Shown one piece after another: positions 22,131 to 33,774 of a DNA stretch of 64,000 nt. The notes beneath the pieces were generated by a model. That model searched no databases, was not told where the DNA came from, and worked only from the letters and a program-made list of their open reading frames with translations. The translations under genes were made by a program, and so were the position numbers. Position 1 is the first letter of the stretch. Every line of letters begins with the position of its first letter. Source of the DNA: Oegoconia quadripuncta (lineage: Eukaryota > Arthropoda > Insecta > Lepidoptera > Autostichidae); NCBI GenBank assembly GCA_949316235.1, contig OX438748.1, positions 9,799,001 through 9,863,000 on the forward strand, written 5' to 3'.

Positions 22131-22769
22131 CAAATATAAAACGTTAAAGAGTTTCACTACGCAACTCTTTTGGTTTTTAATTGGTTCCTTCTACGCAAAG
22201 GGGTCTGGTCATCAATCAGCCACATTCACCCTACTCAATGTGTGGTATCTAGCATTTTAAAAAAATAACAACCAATTCTAGGTTATTCGAATTCTCGTTG
22301 TATCCCGCAATTTTTATTCGATATTGGTATTGCGAAAATTTATTACTTAATTGTTTACAAAAATTAGTGATAAAAGCTTTGATGACACATTTGTTAGATA
22401 CTCAACAATTAAACATGCCATGAATGGACATAGAGATCTTACAACCCGTACCCTATTTTTTCAGAACCTTTTATAGAGGATTCATATCATGGGTGTAGAT
22501 AAAGTCTTGTATGCAACTGAACATAATTAGGTATTAAAACACTCGTATGATACTGTTATTACACTTGGCCACGCCTCCTTTGAAAAAACCCGTATACCTG
22601 TGTTAATACTCATTATACAACTGTTAATAATTAATGTGTGCCAAAACCATACAATACTTTAATAGAAGGATAAAGTAATGAATAATCCAGTGGCTTAATA
22701 ATAATATAATAATGACAAGATCAATCAAAATGAAATGAAATTTTGTATGGAAATACATACATAATATCA
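22131..22769. other. Unassigned sequence
   Basis: Nothing recognised. Confidence 0.5.
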
Positions 22770-23055
22770 CGACCTTCATCCCAAATAGGATGGTCAGGGA
22801 TATCTCAAATAATAGTTTTTGGTTATTCCAAACATGGAAGAGTTTAATGATTGAAACCACATCTACGGTTCACCTTACGAAATATACAGAAATGCACACG
22901 TGAGCCCATCACCGTTGAAACGTGCAAATATATATATATATATATTTTCTATATTGATGTTTTTTGGTGAAAAGTCCCATAGTCGCCTTTTACGACACCC
23001 ACGGGAAGAGACGGGTTGGTTTTATTCAATTTGAGTGCCGAAACCAGGTGTGCTG
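22770..23055 (+). mobile_element. Repeat family F, copy F3 (full)
   Basis: Full family order: 'atggtcagggatatctc', 'gattgaaaccacatctacgg', 'acgaaatatacagaaatgc', 'gagcccatcaccgtt', 'cgccttttacgacaccc', 'gaagagacgggttgg'. An (AT)n run (22929-22945) has expanded at the spot where F2 is interrupted. Confidence 0.82.
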
Positions 23056-24799
23056 TGGCACATTTTGTATGGACGTATAAACATTAATACGTATAATCTA
23101 CGCAAGCTTAGACAATATTCACCATGAAATTGTGAAAACAAAATTTTTCTTTTCAAATGCTCGTGTCATTTGAAACAAAAACGGTATAGATAGTACGTTT
23201 TTATGGAGACTCAAAGCGTACGTCGGACCCTTAACGACACTCATGGAAAGTGAGGAGTCCTACTATTATTCTTTACCGGAATCCAAACTGCAAACTGTTA
23301 ACCTAGTTATGCTATAATACATTTAGGAAGATGTACAAACATATGCGTTGTCTTAAACAAGTATGTACTCACTGTATTGACACTCCGCTTCGAGCGGGGT
23401 TTCGGCTAAGACCTCAATATGTCAGACAAATAATAGGAGGGTACACACAAGCCCCACTCAGATGGTGGCTGTAGTGGATACTTATCGACTTGAGTGATAC
23501 GTGACCAGTTAACTAACTAAAATGATGTCTGTTTCTGTACAAATTCGGAACGGTTAAAATGTGTGCAATTTTGGTGACAAACAGATATTTTGAAATATTG
23601 TGAAAATGTAATAGTGTATTTAGTCTATCTATGGCATTAGTACGGCTTACACAATCAGAGTAAAAGCTTTTATTGGAGATAAAATTGTATTTGCTTTAAA
23701 ATAAAAATTCCATTTCTTAAAACTGCAATAGTAGTGAATAGTGACGACACGACTTTGGTTTGAAAAGGTCTTATACCTTTTCAAGGCCTTTAAATTTTAA
23801 TGGACTTTAGATCTCTGAATTGATATTAACAAGATTTGCTATTATATTTGAATATGATCAACGTTCTGAAACATTCGTCATGCTTACTAAACTTATCTAA
23901 TAATAATTCAACCACTCAATGATAATAACTAACTAGATACACATCCGTTTAGACTTACGACAATATTGACGAAGCCTATCTGAAACAAAGTAGGTAGTTC
24001 TCTAGATGAGGATTCATATTTGGATGGAAGCCAAAATAACCACGAACAGTCAATATTTCTTCAAGTAAGTAAAGGACACTGTTATAATATTAAATCTGTT
24101 GGCTTACGTCATTGGGGTTTTATTCTCGGCGACAAATGTGGTGTTATAAGTTTTAAACCTTTGTTTATTGTTTCATTTTTCTCTTTAATCGATTTATGAT
24201 GATCGAGAATAGATGTATCGATTAAGTTAGAAACTATACGTACAGCGTCGCTAATATTTACTATATGATTCTTAGCTATGATTGATGGAAATATTAAAAA
24301 TAGGAAGTGTTAATTTAAGAACCAGTTTTAAAGTTAGTATGTGCATTATACACGTAGACGTTGTTGAAAATAATGCAATTCAAAAATAGTTTTTCTCTCC
24401 TCTGTTCCTAGGCCCCATAATTTAAAATCAAAATTATACTCGTTAGTAAGAAATTGTTTTTTTTTAAAAGGTCACTTATTTACTCTTTAACCTGTTTTGA
24501 TCGCGATATAAAGCACTATCAAAATCTGTTAAGGTAGAACTGGCATCTAAGAAAAATATACCTTAGGATTATTGCAATAAAGTCTAGTTCAAAGAAGAAT
24601 GAATTATATTATATTGCAACGAGGTTAAGGTTCTATTTACTATTTGTCAACTTGTTACCCTTAAGTTGACATTTAATGTAATTTTGATATATGACCAATG
24701 AGAATGCTATCAAGGTATTTCTCGTTGTGCTAAAACTTTGAAATTGTGCTTCAATTAGAACACTTCTATTGTCTGGTGCTGAGTCTCTGAACGTGTTTA
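23056..24799. other. Unassigned AT-rich sequence
   Basis: No gene and no clear family member in 1.7 kb. A short palindrome 'ccgcttcgagcgg' lies near 23386. Confidence 0.45.
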
Positions 24800-24882
24800 T
24801 TTAACTACTACAAAAATTTTCATCATCATCATTTTAGTCAACAGGACGTCCCCTTCTGAATATAGGTCTGCCCCATAGATTT
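24800..24882 (-). pseudogene. RTE-like LINE C-terminus and tail
   Basis: On the minus strand 'KSMGQTYIQKGTSC' followed by a stop is the final stretch of an RTE-clade ORF. It is followed at once by an ATGATGATGATG tail, as usual for these elements. The rest of the LINE is missing. Confidence 0.72.
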
Positions 24883-24917
24883 TATTAAAATAAATACCAA
24901 TATAAGTTTTCTTTTTT

Positions 24918-24988
24918 TTATGCACATACGGGTTGGTACTTTACCTCAATCACACCTGATGTTAAGTGAGGTCGAAGGTGGAAGGTGG
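24918..24988 (-). mobile_element. SINE family C, copy C6 (3' end only)
   Basis: Short reverse tail: 'atgcacatacgggttgg', 'cctcaatcacacctgatg', 'gtcgaaggtggaagg'. Confidence 0.8.
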
Positions 24989-25003
24989 TTTAATAATTAC
25001 AAA

Positions 25004-25205
25004 TTCCCGACGGAAAACGACGGGCGTTATGTGTTTGATGGCGTTGTGGGTGTGAGTGCAGTCTTAACATATATTTCACAGAGATCACAGTTTTTTGAGG
25101 GTTTTGTACATTTTAATTGTTTTATATTTAAGATTAAACGGAGATAAATTTTAGCCAACTTTTAATGGAAATCGATTAACCGTTTCGAAGATGTTTAGTT
25201 TTTAA
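25004..25205 (+). repeat. LINE-like repeat family L, copy L2
   Basis: 'ccgacggaaaacgacgggcg', 'ttatgtgtttgatggcg', then 'tggaaatcgattaaccgttt'. The same phrases occur at 48607, 54165 and 58050. Probably untranslated LINE sequence. Confidence 0.5.
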
Positions 25206-25849
25206 CTCATATTTTTAAATTTTCTATTGAAAGTTATTTTACTTAGTTATTACTCAAGTAACAACTATAATTAACTTTTACTGGCTTCAATTACACACGA
25301 GGATTAATTAAAAACTAAAGTGTTAAAACATAAATTGCTAACAATTTACTAATAAGACGTCAATTGTTTAATGCACCCTTCGTTATACGGAAACTTTCAT
25401 ATGAAAATACATACCAGTGGTCAAGGACAGAACACGCCAATGTTGCTTAACTATGTTAATGGAAAACGAATAGCCAATGCGTCTTCGCCACGCTTCTATT
25501 ACGTTATGTTAGAGCGATTATAACTACAGTGAGAACTGAGTACCCCATAAGCTACATCTAATGTCATAATGGTGAGGTAGGTAGAGACGAAATTAGAATT
25601 AAGACAGCAAACCATAATTTTTTAAAGATTCCTAGCATCATTTTCAAATAATTTAAGTAACATTGTTATTAATACTTTTGTTTGCAAAAGGATACTTACA
25701 TGAGAATTGAACATTTTGCTATTTTTCGAACATATTAAACTGGATTTCAATTTACAACCATCCATCATTTATCTACAATTGTCATTGTCACCCCCATTGC
25801 ATATACTGTGGTTTATAACTTTAGGAAAACTTGTAATTGGCTTAAAGTT
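25206..25849. other. Unassigned sequence
   Basis: Nothing recognised. Confidence 0.5.
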
Positions 25850-25960
25850 AAAAAGTCTCCAACCCGCATTGGGCCAGCATGGTGGACTACGGCCCATACA
25901 CCCTCATTATAAGAGGGAAGGCCTACATCCCTGCAGTGGGATGTTTACGGGCTGAAATGA
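25850..25960 (+). mobile_element. SINE family E, copy E1 (3' part)
   Basis: 'ccaacccgcattgggccag', 'tggactacggcccatac', 'gagggaaggcctacatccc', 'tgggatgtttacgggctg'. The tRNA-like head is absent. Confidence 0.85.
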
Positions 25961-26063
25961 CAATTTTTTTGGTAAAACAGCTGTTAGTTTTCTAACTAAA
26001 TAAAAATACGATGTGATAGATAAAGGTCAGTGAAACTTGGAAAACCATTTCCCTTGAGAGTTG

Positions 26064-26195
26064 CTTCTTTTTTTTATGATTGACTGGTTTCGCATTTGAC
26101 CACAATCTCAACTGATGAGAGTGACAATGTGGTCGAAGATGAAGCACGCGATCCCAGTAAATGCTTCTGCACAATGTTAAAAATAAAATCCTGCT
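26064..26195 (-). mobile_element. LINE family D 3' fragment, copy D3
   Basis: Reverse tail: 'ttttttatgattgactgg', 'gcatttgaccacaatctc', 'gaagatgaagcacgcgatcc'. It is truncated in the C-terminal coding part. Confidence 0.75.
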
Positions 26196-27296
26196 ATACT
26201 CATATTTGAATTAGATTTTATTGGAATTGCGTCATTCTCATCATAACTTAGTGAGTCCACAGCTGAGTGTGGCTGAAGATTGCGGGAAATCAATGAGCAC
26301 ACAGAGCTCAAGGTCTCTTAGAATAGAATGTGTAACAAATGGTATGTGCTTGGAAATTTCCAATAGTAAGAAAAAAATCTCAGATTTAAGAATTTTTGAT
26401 AATGTTTTCATAATCCAAACTGCGCTCAAGTCTCAACCTGGGCCGGCTAGGTATATGCAAAACTACCAGCGTGGTGCTCCCTACCTCATTACCATTCAAT
26501 TATAGCAATTTCGCTCTCAAAAGAAGAATTTTAAATTCGTCATGTCTAACTTATACTGAGATGACTTGCCTGACAGAGGCAAGGTCGGTTTGGTACAACC
26601 GAATACCAGAGTAATAGGGATTCACTAGCACTAGCTCGTGATCTCAGTGAATTATTCAGGGAATTAGCTTCCTTACTTAAAATAAAATTTTTGAGTTTTT
26701 ATGCAGAACAATGTATAACAAACGAAATGAAAATATTATGTATATTGAATTTTGCTACTGTTTCATGAGAATTGTGGATGCAAATATTACCAAAATATTT
26801 GTATCCATATATACAGGGTCAGGATGCCTGAACACTTGCGAAGGGATTCGCCCGCATGCAAGCGACAGATTGATGTTTGCCAATTTCTTAAGGCGGAGAT
26901 ATTGACCCTATCCCTTTTCCATTTGCTGATAATACTAAGGTACGGTTCTGTAGATATTGCTTTAATAGACTTCTTGATACTTTGATAAGTCTGATCTCCA
27001 GCGGATTTTATACATCTTATATTGTTTATGAAAATTCTTGCGTGCGGTCCCGGTTAAAGGATGAGATTTTTCGTACAGCGGAGTGGCTGAAAATATTAGA
27101 GAAAATAAATGGTGAACTGACTTTTTTATGACACTGTTTCATATCTCATGTTGTTATCGTTTACGACATCTGCTTCACTTCCTTACTTGCTGCTATGGCT
27201 TACTGAAAATGTTGGTAGCGCGGTCGTACATCCATTCCTATATTCATTACTTTACCGATTTTTTTAAGTTTCTATCTTCGTAACTGCGTATCAATA
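26196..27296. other. Unassigned sequence
   Basis: The 94-codon frame at 26221-26505 (+) and overlapping frames show no recognisable protein. No repeat recognised. Confidence 0.45.
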
Positions 27297-27478
27297 GACG
27301 ACCGGCTGGTGTAGTGGATAGTGACCCTGTCAGCAAAACGAACGGTTGCGGGTTCGAATCCCGCGACGTGTAAATGTTTATGTGATGAATACGAACATTT
27401 ACTCCCGAGTCTTGGATGGTTATATAAATATTTATATATATTTATGTGTTATCTAGTATAATAGTTAAGCCTAGTTGA
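27297..27478 (+). mobile_element. SINE family A, copy A2, 5' part
   Basis: Head with 'ggtgtagtggatagtgacc' and B box 'gggttcgaatcccgc', then 'gaacatttactcccgagtc' and a (TATA)-rich middle. The element stops where a family C SINE begins and resumes at about 27617. Confidence 0.88.
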
Positions 27479-27616
27479 TATGTCCGCCTGGCTAGCTACT
27501 ACCATCTTATCTAAATCTGCCGCCAAACAGCGATATTAATAGCATTGTCTTCGGCCTCATTTTCACTTAACATCAAGTGTGATTGAGTTCAAGTGCTAAC
27601 TCGTTGTGCATAAAAA
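27479..27616 (+). mobile_element. SINE family C, copy C7, inserted in A2
   Basis: 5'-truncated and internally deleted: 'atgtccgcctggctagctac', 'ctgccgccaaacagcgat', then a jump from 'attgtc' to 'ttcggcctcattttcac' and the tail with an A run. It lies within a family A element of the same orientation. Confidence 0.85.
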
Positions 27617-27675
27617 AAACCTTGCTTAGTTTGAGACTAGATGATTGGTGGAAGTGTCCAAAATATTTATTTATT
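27617..27675 (+). mobile_element. SINE family A, copy A2, 3' part
   Basis: 'cttgcttagtttgagactag', 'gattggtggaagtgtcc' and 'atttatttatt' complete the family A element interrupted at 27478. Confidence 0.82.
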
Positions 27676-28282
27676 TAATTCTAGGCTTTTCTAATTCAAC
27701 TTCTCAGAAAATTTAAAAAGGAAAGGGATGTATTTAAAATACTTTTTTAAAATATTATTTAAACTGTTGCCATTCCGCAATCAGACGACACGCCATTTTA
27801 TTTGAATGGAATTTGAGTTTGATATCAATTTTAGCATGCGAATGAAAAAAAGGCGGGTATGTGCAAAATTAATTTCACTTGCCTTTCTCTCATACTTCGA
27901 TATTAATTGCCATAGAAAGCCTACACTCGTCTCAGCAGTAAGTAAGTAGGACTTGTACATTTTTTCCTCAGTTGCGAAACATATGCGAGGGTAGAAACTC
28001 AATAAGCTATTCCCAAATCCTACCCTTACCTATTGTAGAAGCACGTAATATTTCCTGTCGTTGAACTGATTTGATTACTATTACCGGCATAGAGTTGATT
28101 CATATGCATGAGTGACGCAAAGTTTAAATTAATTCCAATTCCAAATAAGTCGAAACTTCCCTTGATACATGAATAATTACTTTACACTTTACACTACTAC
28201 ACCTGATACGTTTCACCGTCGAATTTTCGTTAACGAAATTTCATAATTTCTGGGTTGACGATTTGAGTATTCATTAATAATC
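27676..28282. other. Unassigned sequence
   Basis: Nothing recognised. Confidence 0.5.
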
Positions 28283-28390
28283 TGTATTAATAAAAGGCAA
28301 TATCCTGCCTGATTGACTGACCCAGGGTTTTAGCACACGGTCCAAATGCCTGGACCGATGTTGATGAAATTTCGAACTAAAAATTTTGAG
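28283..28390 (+). repeat. LINE-like repeat fragment (family U-related)
   Basis: 'aaggcaatatcctgcctg', 'gactgacccagggtttt' and 'ggaccgatgttgatgaaatt' resemble insect LINE-associated repeats of the family U type. Weak. Confidence 0.35.
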
Positions 28391-29007
28391 AAAATAACCT
28401 AAACCCATTTTCAGCATTGTTCTTAATTGTTTAAAAAAAAAACGAAATGTATAAAAATCACGTAGTTAAAAACATGCTATATTTGTCAACCTTTTAGCTA
28501 TTTTTACCACGATATATTTTTTTAATTTGAAATCCACGAGGATGGGATCGCGGACGAGAAGCTAATGAATGATATAAGGGAATTTTCTTGTCAAAATTAA
28601 TGACGTGGTTTGTCGCTGTCTTTTGCGCAAGTTATCTCTGATAATATATAAAATAAAGTACTTACACGTTTTCTAAGAGCTCCTAAGATTTTTATGAAAG
28701 AGAATAAGAAATCTGGTACCTACACGAATGCTGTCCGTATAGGTTGACTTCATTAGACAGGCATTTAGATATCTATCTTGTATTACATACGAAATCTACC
28801 GTAAGTAATTCAATGTATCTTCTAGATTTAGAGTCAAATAAATGTTTTATTTCTTTTAATATTTCTACTAAAATTGTGTTTTTACCTGACTAAAGAGATG
28901 GTTATGTTTATCGAGCTTATCTATGTATGAATGTGGGATTATTTATTCCCTCGTAGCACACAAATGACTGGATGGATTTTAGTTAATGAGGTAACGTTGT
29001 ATTCATC
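28391..29007. other. Unassigned sequence
   Basis: Nothing recognised apart from AT-rich DNA. Confidence 0.45.
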
Positions 29008-29190
29008 ACTAGCTTTCCGCCCGCGGCTTCGCCTGCGTAGAATAACTTTATAGCGGAAAATCGTTTATCCCGCGCGCTATGTGTACTTTATCAGGTTAAA
29101 AAAAATCCATGTTTTAATCCAAACAAACAAACAAATAAACAAACAAACATACATCCAAACTTTCGCATTTATAATGTTAGTTAGACTAGT
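29008..29190 (+). repeat. LINE-like repeat family U, copy U1
   Basis: It starts 'ctagctttccgcccgcgg' and 'cttcgcctgcgtagaat', passes an (AAAC)n run and ends 'tttcgcatttataatgttag'. This start-end pair is common in insect genomes. The reverse copy at 59405 has the same two ends. Confidence 0.65.
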
Positions 29191-31149
29191 TAGATGACAG
29201 TCTTAGTGTCATAGGATAGGTTAAGTCACAAAAAAGTAAACCACAGCGGCCAAAAAAGATAAATTTTGTCAAAATAAAAAAAATATTGTTCTAGGGTTAC
29301 AATATGTGTACATCATAGGAAAGGGCTCATCATGAGTGTTCCAAAAAAGTAAATTAAAAGTGAGACATGCTAAGCAGCAGACGAGTCAATTATATTACAG
29401 TGAATGGAGCTAAGTAAAGTTAATCATTTTTCCACCATTTCTCTTACTTAATATAATTAGAAATTTATCGACACAGAACACTTTGTTAACTTTTTATAAT
29501 TGAAACTTTAATAAAGTTACTGTTTGATGAACTTCTTAAGGACCTTTTAACAAATTAATAACTCTCTAATTTTAGTCATGAAAGAAAAGGCACGTAGTTA
29601 CGCGGCATACTTATTAAAAAGTTGAATACAAAAAGAAAATAATATACAATGTTAAAATTAGCAAATTGCTCTAAATTACATCTTTACACTTTTTCAATTA
29701 TAACCTCCGAGCGCAGCTTTCAACCCCCAGAGCTAGAGTACCTCTTGTAACACCTCCCGCTTATTCCCCACTCCTTGTAATTTATACTCCTTAGCGCAAA
29801 CTTTCAGCATTGTAAAATTAAAAGCAACAGTATGAAAAAGGCGAAACAAAATTAAGGCGACGGTGAACATAGATAATAACTCCCCTTTGGCCTTGAGTGC
29901 CTTAAAAAGACAAGCCACTTTCATAAATCTCTGTGGTGGTTAACGCCTCGTCCGCAATCCGAGAAACAAGGGGATGGCTTGGAGCGACAGAGGGAAGGCT
30001 CGCCAAAGTTTTAAGTACTCTTCAGTAAATGTTCGCGCCAAAGTGATCGTTTGAATTGTTACCAACCGTTTTATTTACTTAGTTAATTTCCTTAGAATAT
30101 TGGGCTGAGACGCTGTTAAAGACATTGTAATGATTTAGCTAAATAGATATCTTATAAGCGGCCTTCAGATTTAACTTTTTCTAAATAGGTAATAACACGT
30201 AAAACGTCTCAGCCGAAAATCTGTACGCATTTCTTTTAATAACAGGTGGTAAATAACCTGAATTTTCTCAGACGCCACAATATTACATGTGAATAAATCC
30301 ATCTGTTCCTTCTACTTTTAGAATATAGCTGAATCATAAAACGGGGAAAATTAAAGAAGGTGAGACTTGCTAAAAAAGATAATACTAAGTTTTAATTCTT
30401 TAACAAAGGCACAAGGACAACTGAGCCCTAAGTAAAATAATACTATTTCCCCAAGGGATGTAAAAGTATTTTCTTTCATGTAGGTTCGTATAATCGACGG
30501 CAAGTTAAAAGTTCACCATGTAAAGTTTACATCAAACTGATACCTACTAGCAGATAAAAATTGATTTAACCTTGGTGCGTACTGCAGCTTGACATTTTAC
30601 AAAGAAAAATGGCTAATATTTCGGGCTGTCTTTTTGATTATGAAACTCAATTGTATGAAAATTGTTACATACGAGTACCTATAGGTTAAGATTGACACCC
30701 ACAAATCACGAAACAATAAAACTAAACGGTCAAAGCGGCATGCATTCATGAACGATCAATTAATTGCGCACTATTTTCTTCCTGAAACGGAACAGATTTT
30801 AATTCATTAGTCATTACACTGCAACTATTCTAATTACCTATCTCGTTTGCCTGCCTTATGTAATTCTGTAATAATTCGAAAACTGACAGCTTATTTGGGC
30901 GATAATTCGCGTATGCTAATAGGAAACGGAAAGTGTTCTATTTATTCTGGGACTGAAAGAGACTGATGCTTGATATGGAATTTAGTTGTATGGTGAAGGA
31001 ATTCGATGAATACAGTCCACTGCTTGCTAAGCAATATTGTTAGGTGTTATACTAAAAACAAAAAGACCATGTACAGGCACAAAAATAATAGTCAGACATC
31101 ACAAATCCAAGTTCGAATAATACGGACTAGAAACTATTGATACAACAAT
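29191..31149. other. Unassigned; candidate conserved non-coding patches
   Basis: No repeat or gene recognised in nearly 2 kb. 29695-30010 is GC-richer and low in repeats. 30750-30930 contains 'caattaattg' and 'atgctaat', homeodomain- and POU-type words. Both are guesses from base composition and motifs. Confidence 0.35.
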
Positions 31150-31245
31150 AAGTTGGTTTACGAATCGGAAGTCGCGGGTCTCCAGCGGGGTATACATGTT
31201 TTAGTTTAAATGTCCGCCTGGGTTTGTTACCACCATCTTATTCCT
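31150..31245 (+). mobile_element. SINE family C, copy C8 (head and first body block)
   Basis: 'ggtttacgaatcggaagtcg', 'ctccagcggggtatacatg', 'aaatgtccgcctggg' and 'ttaccaccatcttatt'. The B box is damaged and the linker is deleted. Confidence 0.78.
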
Positions 31246-32830
31246 ATTGGCTTTCCTTTAGGAGTTACTAAAGGAAGGACAATACTAATCGCGTTATATC
31301 AATGCTTGACCACTGGTAACGATTTACCAATATATCGATGCATGCATTGTTTCCAAAATACTTCACCATATTGGACATTTATTTATCACTCCATTTTGAC
31401 GCCTTACATATACTAATGTTTAACGTCAATGCTAAATAATTTTTGTTTAACTGTAAAAATATCTTAAAATAAAATGCAGGATCTTTAAAAATGGGTCACA
31501 ATCTCATGTGTCAAAATCATTCCAGAATAATATTTTCTAACTAATCTTATATCGAACATACTAGAAAGGCGTCGATATATGGTCATCGTTGTAAGTAGCA
31601 ACAAAGAAAAAGATGTTAAAAACAAGGTATCGTTAAATCGTTACCGGTCTAAACGTTTTCGTATTATCGAGTTTCGTAGTCAAGTAGGAAACCGGATAGT
31701 GGGTTATACATGCTCTGTTGATCCGGCCGCATACACGCTATCAGTCTAGACACCAAACACCCTCGATAACGGTTTCTGTTGAAATAAAAATTGCTCTATA
31801 CTCTCCCTGATGGTTCGTATACTTACGGGCTTTATTGATTCGGCCGCCATTCGTCAAGACTACGTACGAAAGGCAATCCGCAAATAAATTATTCATGAAG
31901 GTAGGCTCGCTCGTCTCTTTTCTAATAGTGGTTAGTGAGACAAGACGGGGATGGATTCGGGGCCCTCATATGCGGGGATTACTGGATTCGTGTGATTCTA
32001 TCTCTGCTTGTCTACAATCGTGTTGATTTTACTATTTAAGCATGATAACAATATTGTAATTTTATTAGTAGTGTAGTAGCAAAGCTTGTTAGTTTCATTA
32101 TTATGATTAGCTCTATACATATTCCCTTTCATCATCACTTGATACTTTTACTATATTAATTCTATTTAATAGATTGGTTACGCCATTCTATACAAATTTA
32201 AAAGAATTAACTACTTAAAATTAAACGTTTGTTAGTTATTAGAGGATATTATCGTAAACTTATAGTTACTGTTTAACTATTTCAAACAACTCTAATATTT
32301 GAAGTGTCTAGTCTGTATTTATAGTAGTGTATAAATATTTTGAAAATTAATGGATTAATTTAGTAGATTGTGAACATTGGTGTTTGTATGGAATGCTGTA
32401 AAGAAAACATTCTTCCTATATGACCAAGCTGTTTTACTATTAATTGCTTTGTACTTTATTAAGTTCGTCTTCTGTTCTTATAAGGTTCACTTAAAATAAT
32501 TTGCGAATATTTTTTACTTACCAATGGGTATTCGCCCCCAATGTCGTATAAATGAACTTCATTTCTTTATTAGGGCATTCTTACAGAACAGTTGATGATA
32601 ACTTTTTTAAATTAGACAACCAGAGTTAATTAGCTTTGTGTCAAATAATTTAGCCAAATGATGTCGCTGTGGTTTTCAGCGACAATTGAATGAAATTGTA
32701 GAAACTCTCCTCATTAAATTGTTGTAAAGGTTTTAACTAAAGAAATGAATTGATTTAACCATTCGGAGAAAAAATTATTATTAACTTTAGTGATTCTTTT
32801 CTTCAGTCTATAAACGAAGTATTGCTACCA
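31246..32830. other. Unassigned; GC-richer patch 31660-32010
   Basis: The patch holds two similar words, 'gttgatccggccgc' (31718) and 'attgattcggccgcc' (31835). No open frame with a recognisable domain. The rest is AT-rich. Confidence 0.35.
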
Positions 32831-32933
32831 ATTCTGAATGTAGCGACTTGCACATCGTCGCTACATTCAGAATATTATTGAAAAAGGAAGCAGCACCAAT
32901 ATATCCAATATTGGTGCTGCTTCTTTTTTCAAT
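32831..32933. repeat. Two adjacent hairpins
   Basis: Hairpin 1: 17-bp perfect arms 32831-32847 and 32857-32873, 9-base loop. Hairpin 2: 26-bp arms 32877-32902 and 32908-32933, one mismatch, 5-base loop. They are separated by 3 bp. The mirrored open frames on both strands here are a consequence of the palindromes. Confidence 0.93.
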
Positions 32934-33321
32934 TTCTTCTTTTCTAAATATTTTCCTCATCATCATCAGTCGCTTAGTTTCACTGCTGCAGCTGCTAGAC
33001 ATTGTACCTTCCATGGCGTGCATCGTATCACTTTCCTTGGACGATAAGCTGTAATTGTCACGCTGCTTTTCTTTTCTTTCTTACTTCCTTAAACTCACAA
33101 ATCCTTTGGTTATCTTTTACATTTCAATTCAAATCATTTATAGCATGCCACATTGTAAGTACATAGTAGTAGTATATGGTATAATCTGTAAAGTAACACA
33201 ATGTAGCGCCCCATAGGGCATAACAATAGCATTTTCTAATTTACATTTAAATTAAATTACTTATTGTGTTATTTTATTATAGTTTATTCACATTGTTTAC
33301 GGTACATGGTTATGGGAAGGG
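32934..33321. other. Unassigned sequence
   Basis: GC-richer to about 33060, then AT-rich. On the minus strand 32808-33023 reads 'SSSCSSETKRLMMMRKIFRK', which has the look of a transposon protein start but no firm match. Confidence 0.35.
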
Positions 33322-33541
33322 CATTTTAAATGTCCGCCTGGCTAGCTACCACCATCTTATCTAAATCTGCCGCCAAACAGCAATGTTAATAGCATTGTTG
33401 TGTTCCGGTTGTCAGAGATAAGATAGCCAGTCCCCCAAATGTGTTGGGGTTTCCGGGTCAGTACGCTTCCACCTTCGACCTCATCTTCACTTAACATCAG
33501 GTGTGATTGAGGTAAAGTTCGAACCCGTTGTGCATAAAAAA
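33322..33541 (+). mobile_element. SINE family C, copy C9 (head missing)
   Basis: Well-preserved body and tail: 'aatgtccgcctggctagcta', 'ctgccgccaaacagcaatg', 'cagagataagatagccag', 'aacatcaggtgtgattgagg', then an A run. Confidence 0.9.
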
Positions 33542-33774
33542 AACACAGTCAAAGAGAAAATTAAGAATTAACAGCATTTTTCAACTCTACTCGCAAAAAA
33601 TTCATACTGAATAAGCACCTATAACTTTGCCCACCTATATTAAGATGACAATATATCCAAGAATTGTGTAAGAAATGGGAGTAGCGTATTCCCCATGGTT
33701 TACTAGAGTGTATTTACCCAGAAGGTAAAGTCTCTTATAGTCTCCCAGTTTCATACTATAAGAAACTCTTTTTC

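Noticed and set aside
26221..26505. 94-codon open frame as a small gene
   Set aside because: Two overlapping frames exist on opposite strands and neither has a motif or signal peptide.
32877..32933. microRNA precursor
   Set aside because: The loop is only five bases and the stem is near-perfect, unlike typical animal precursors. I have no small-RNA evidence.
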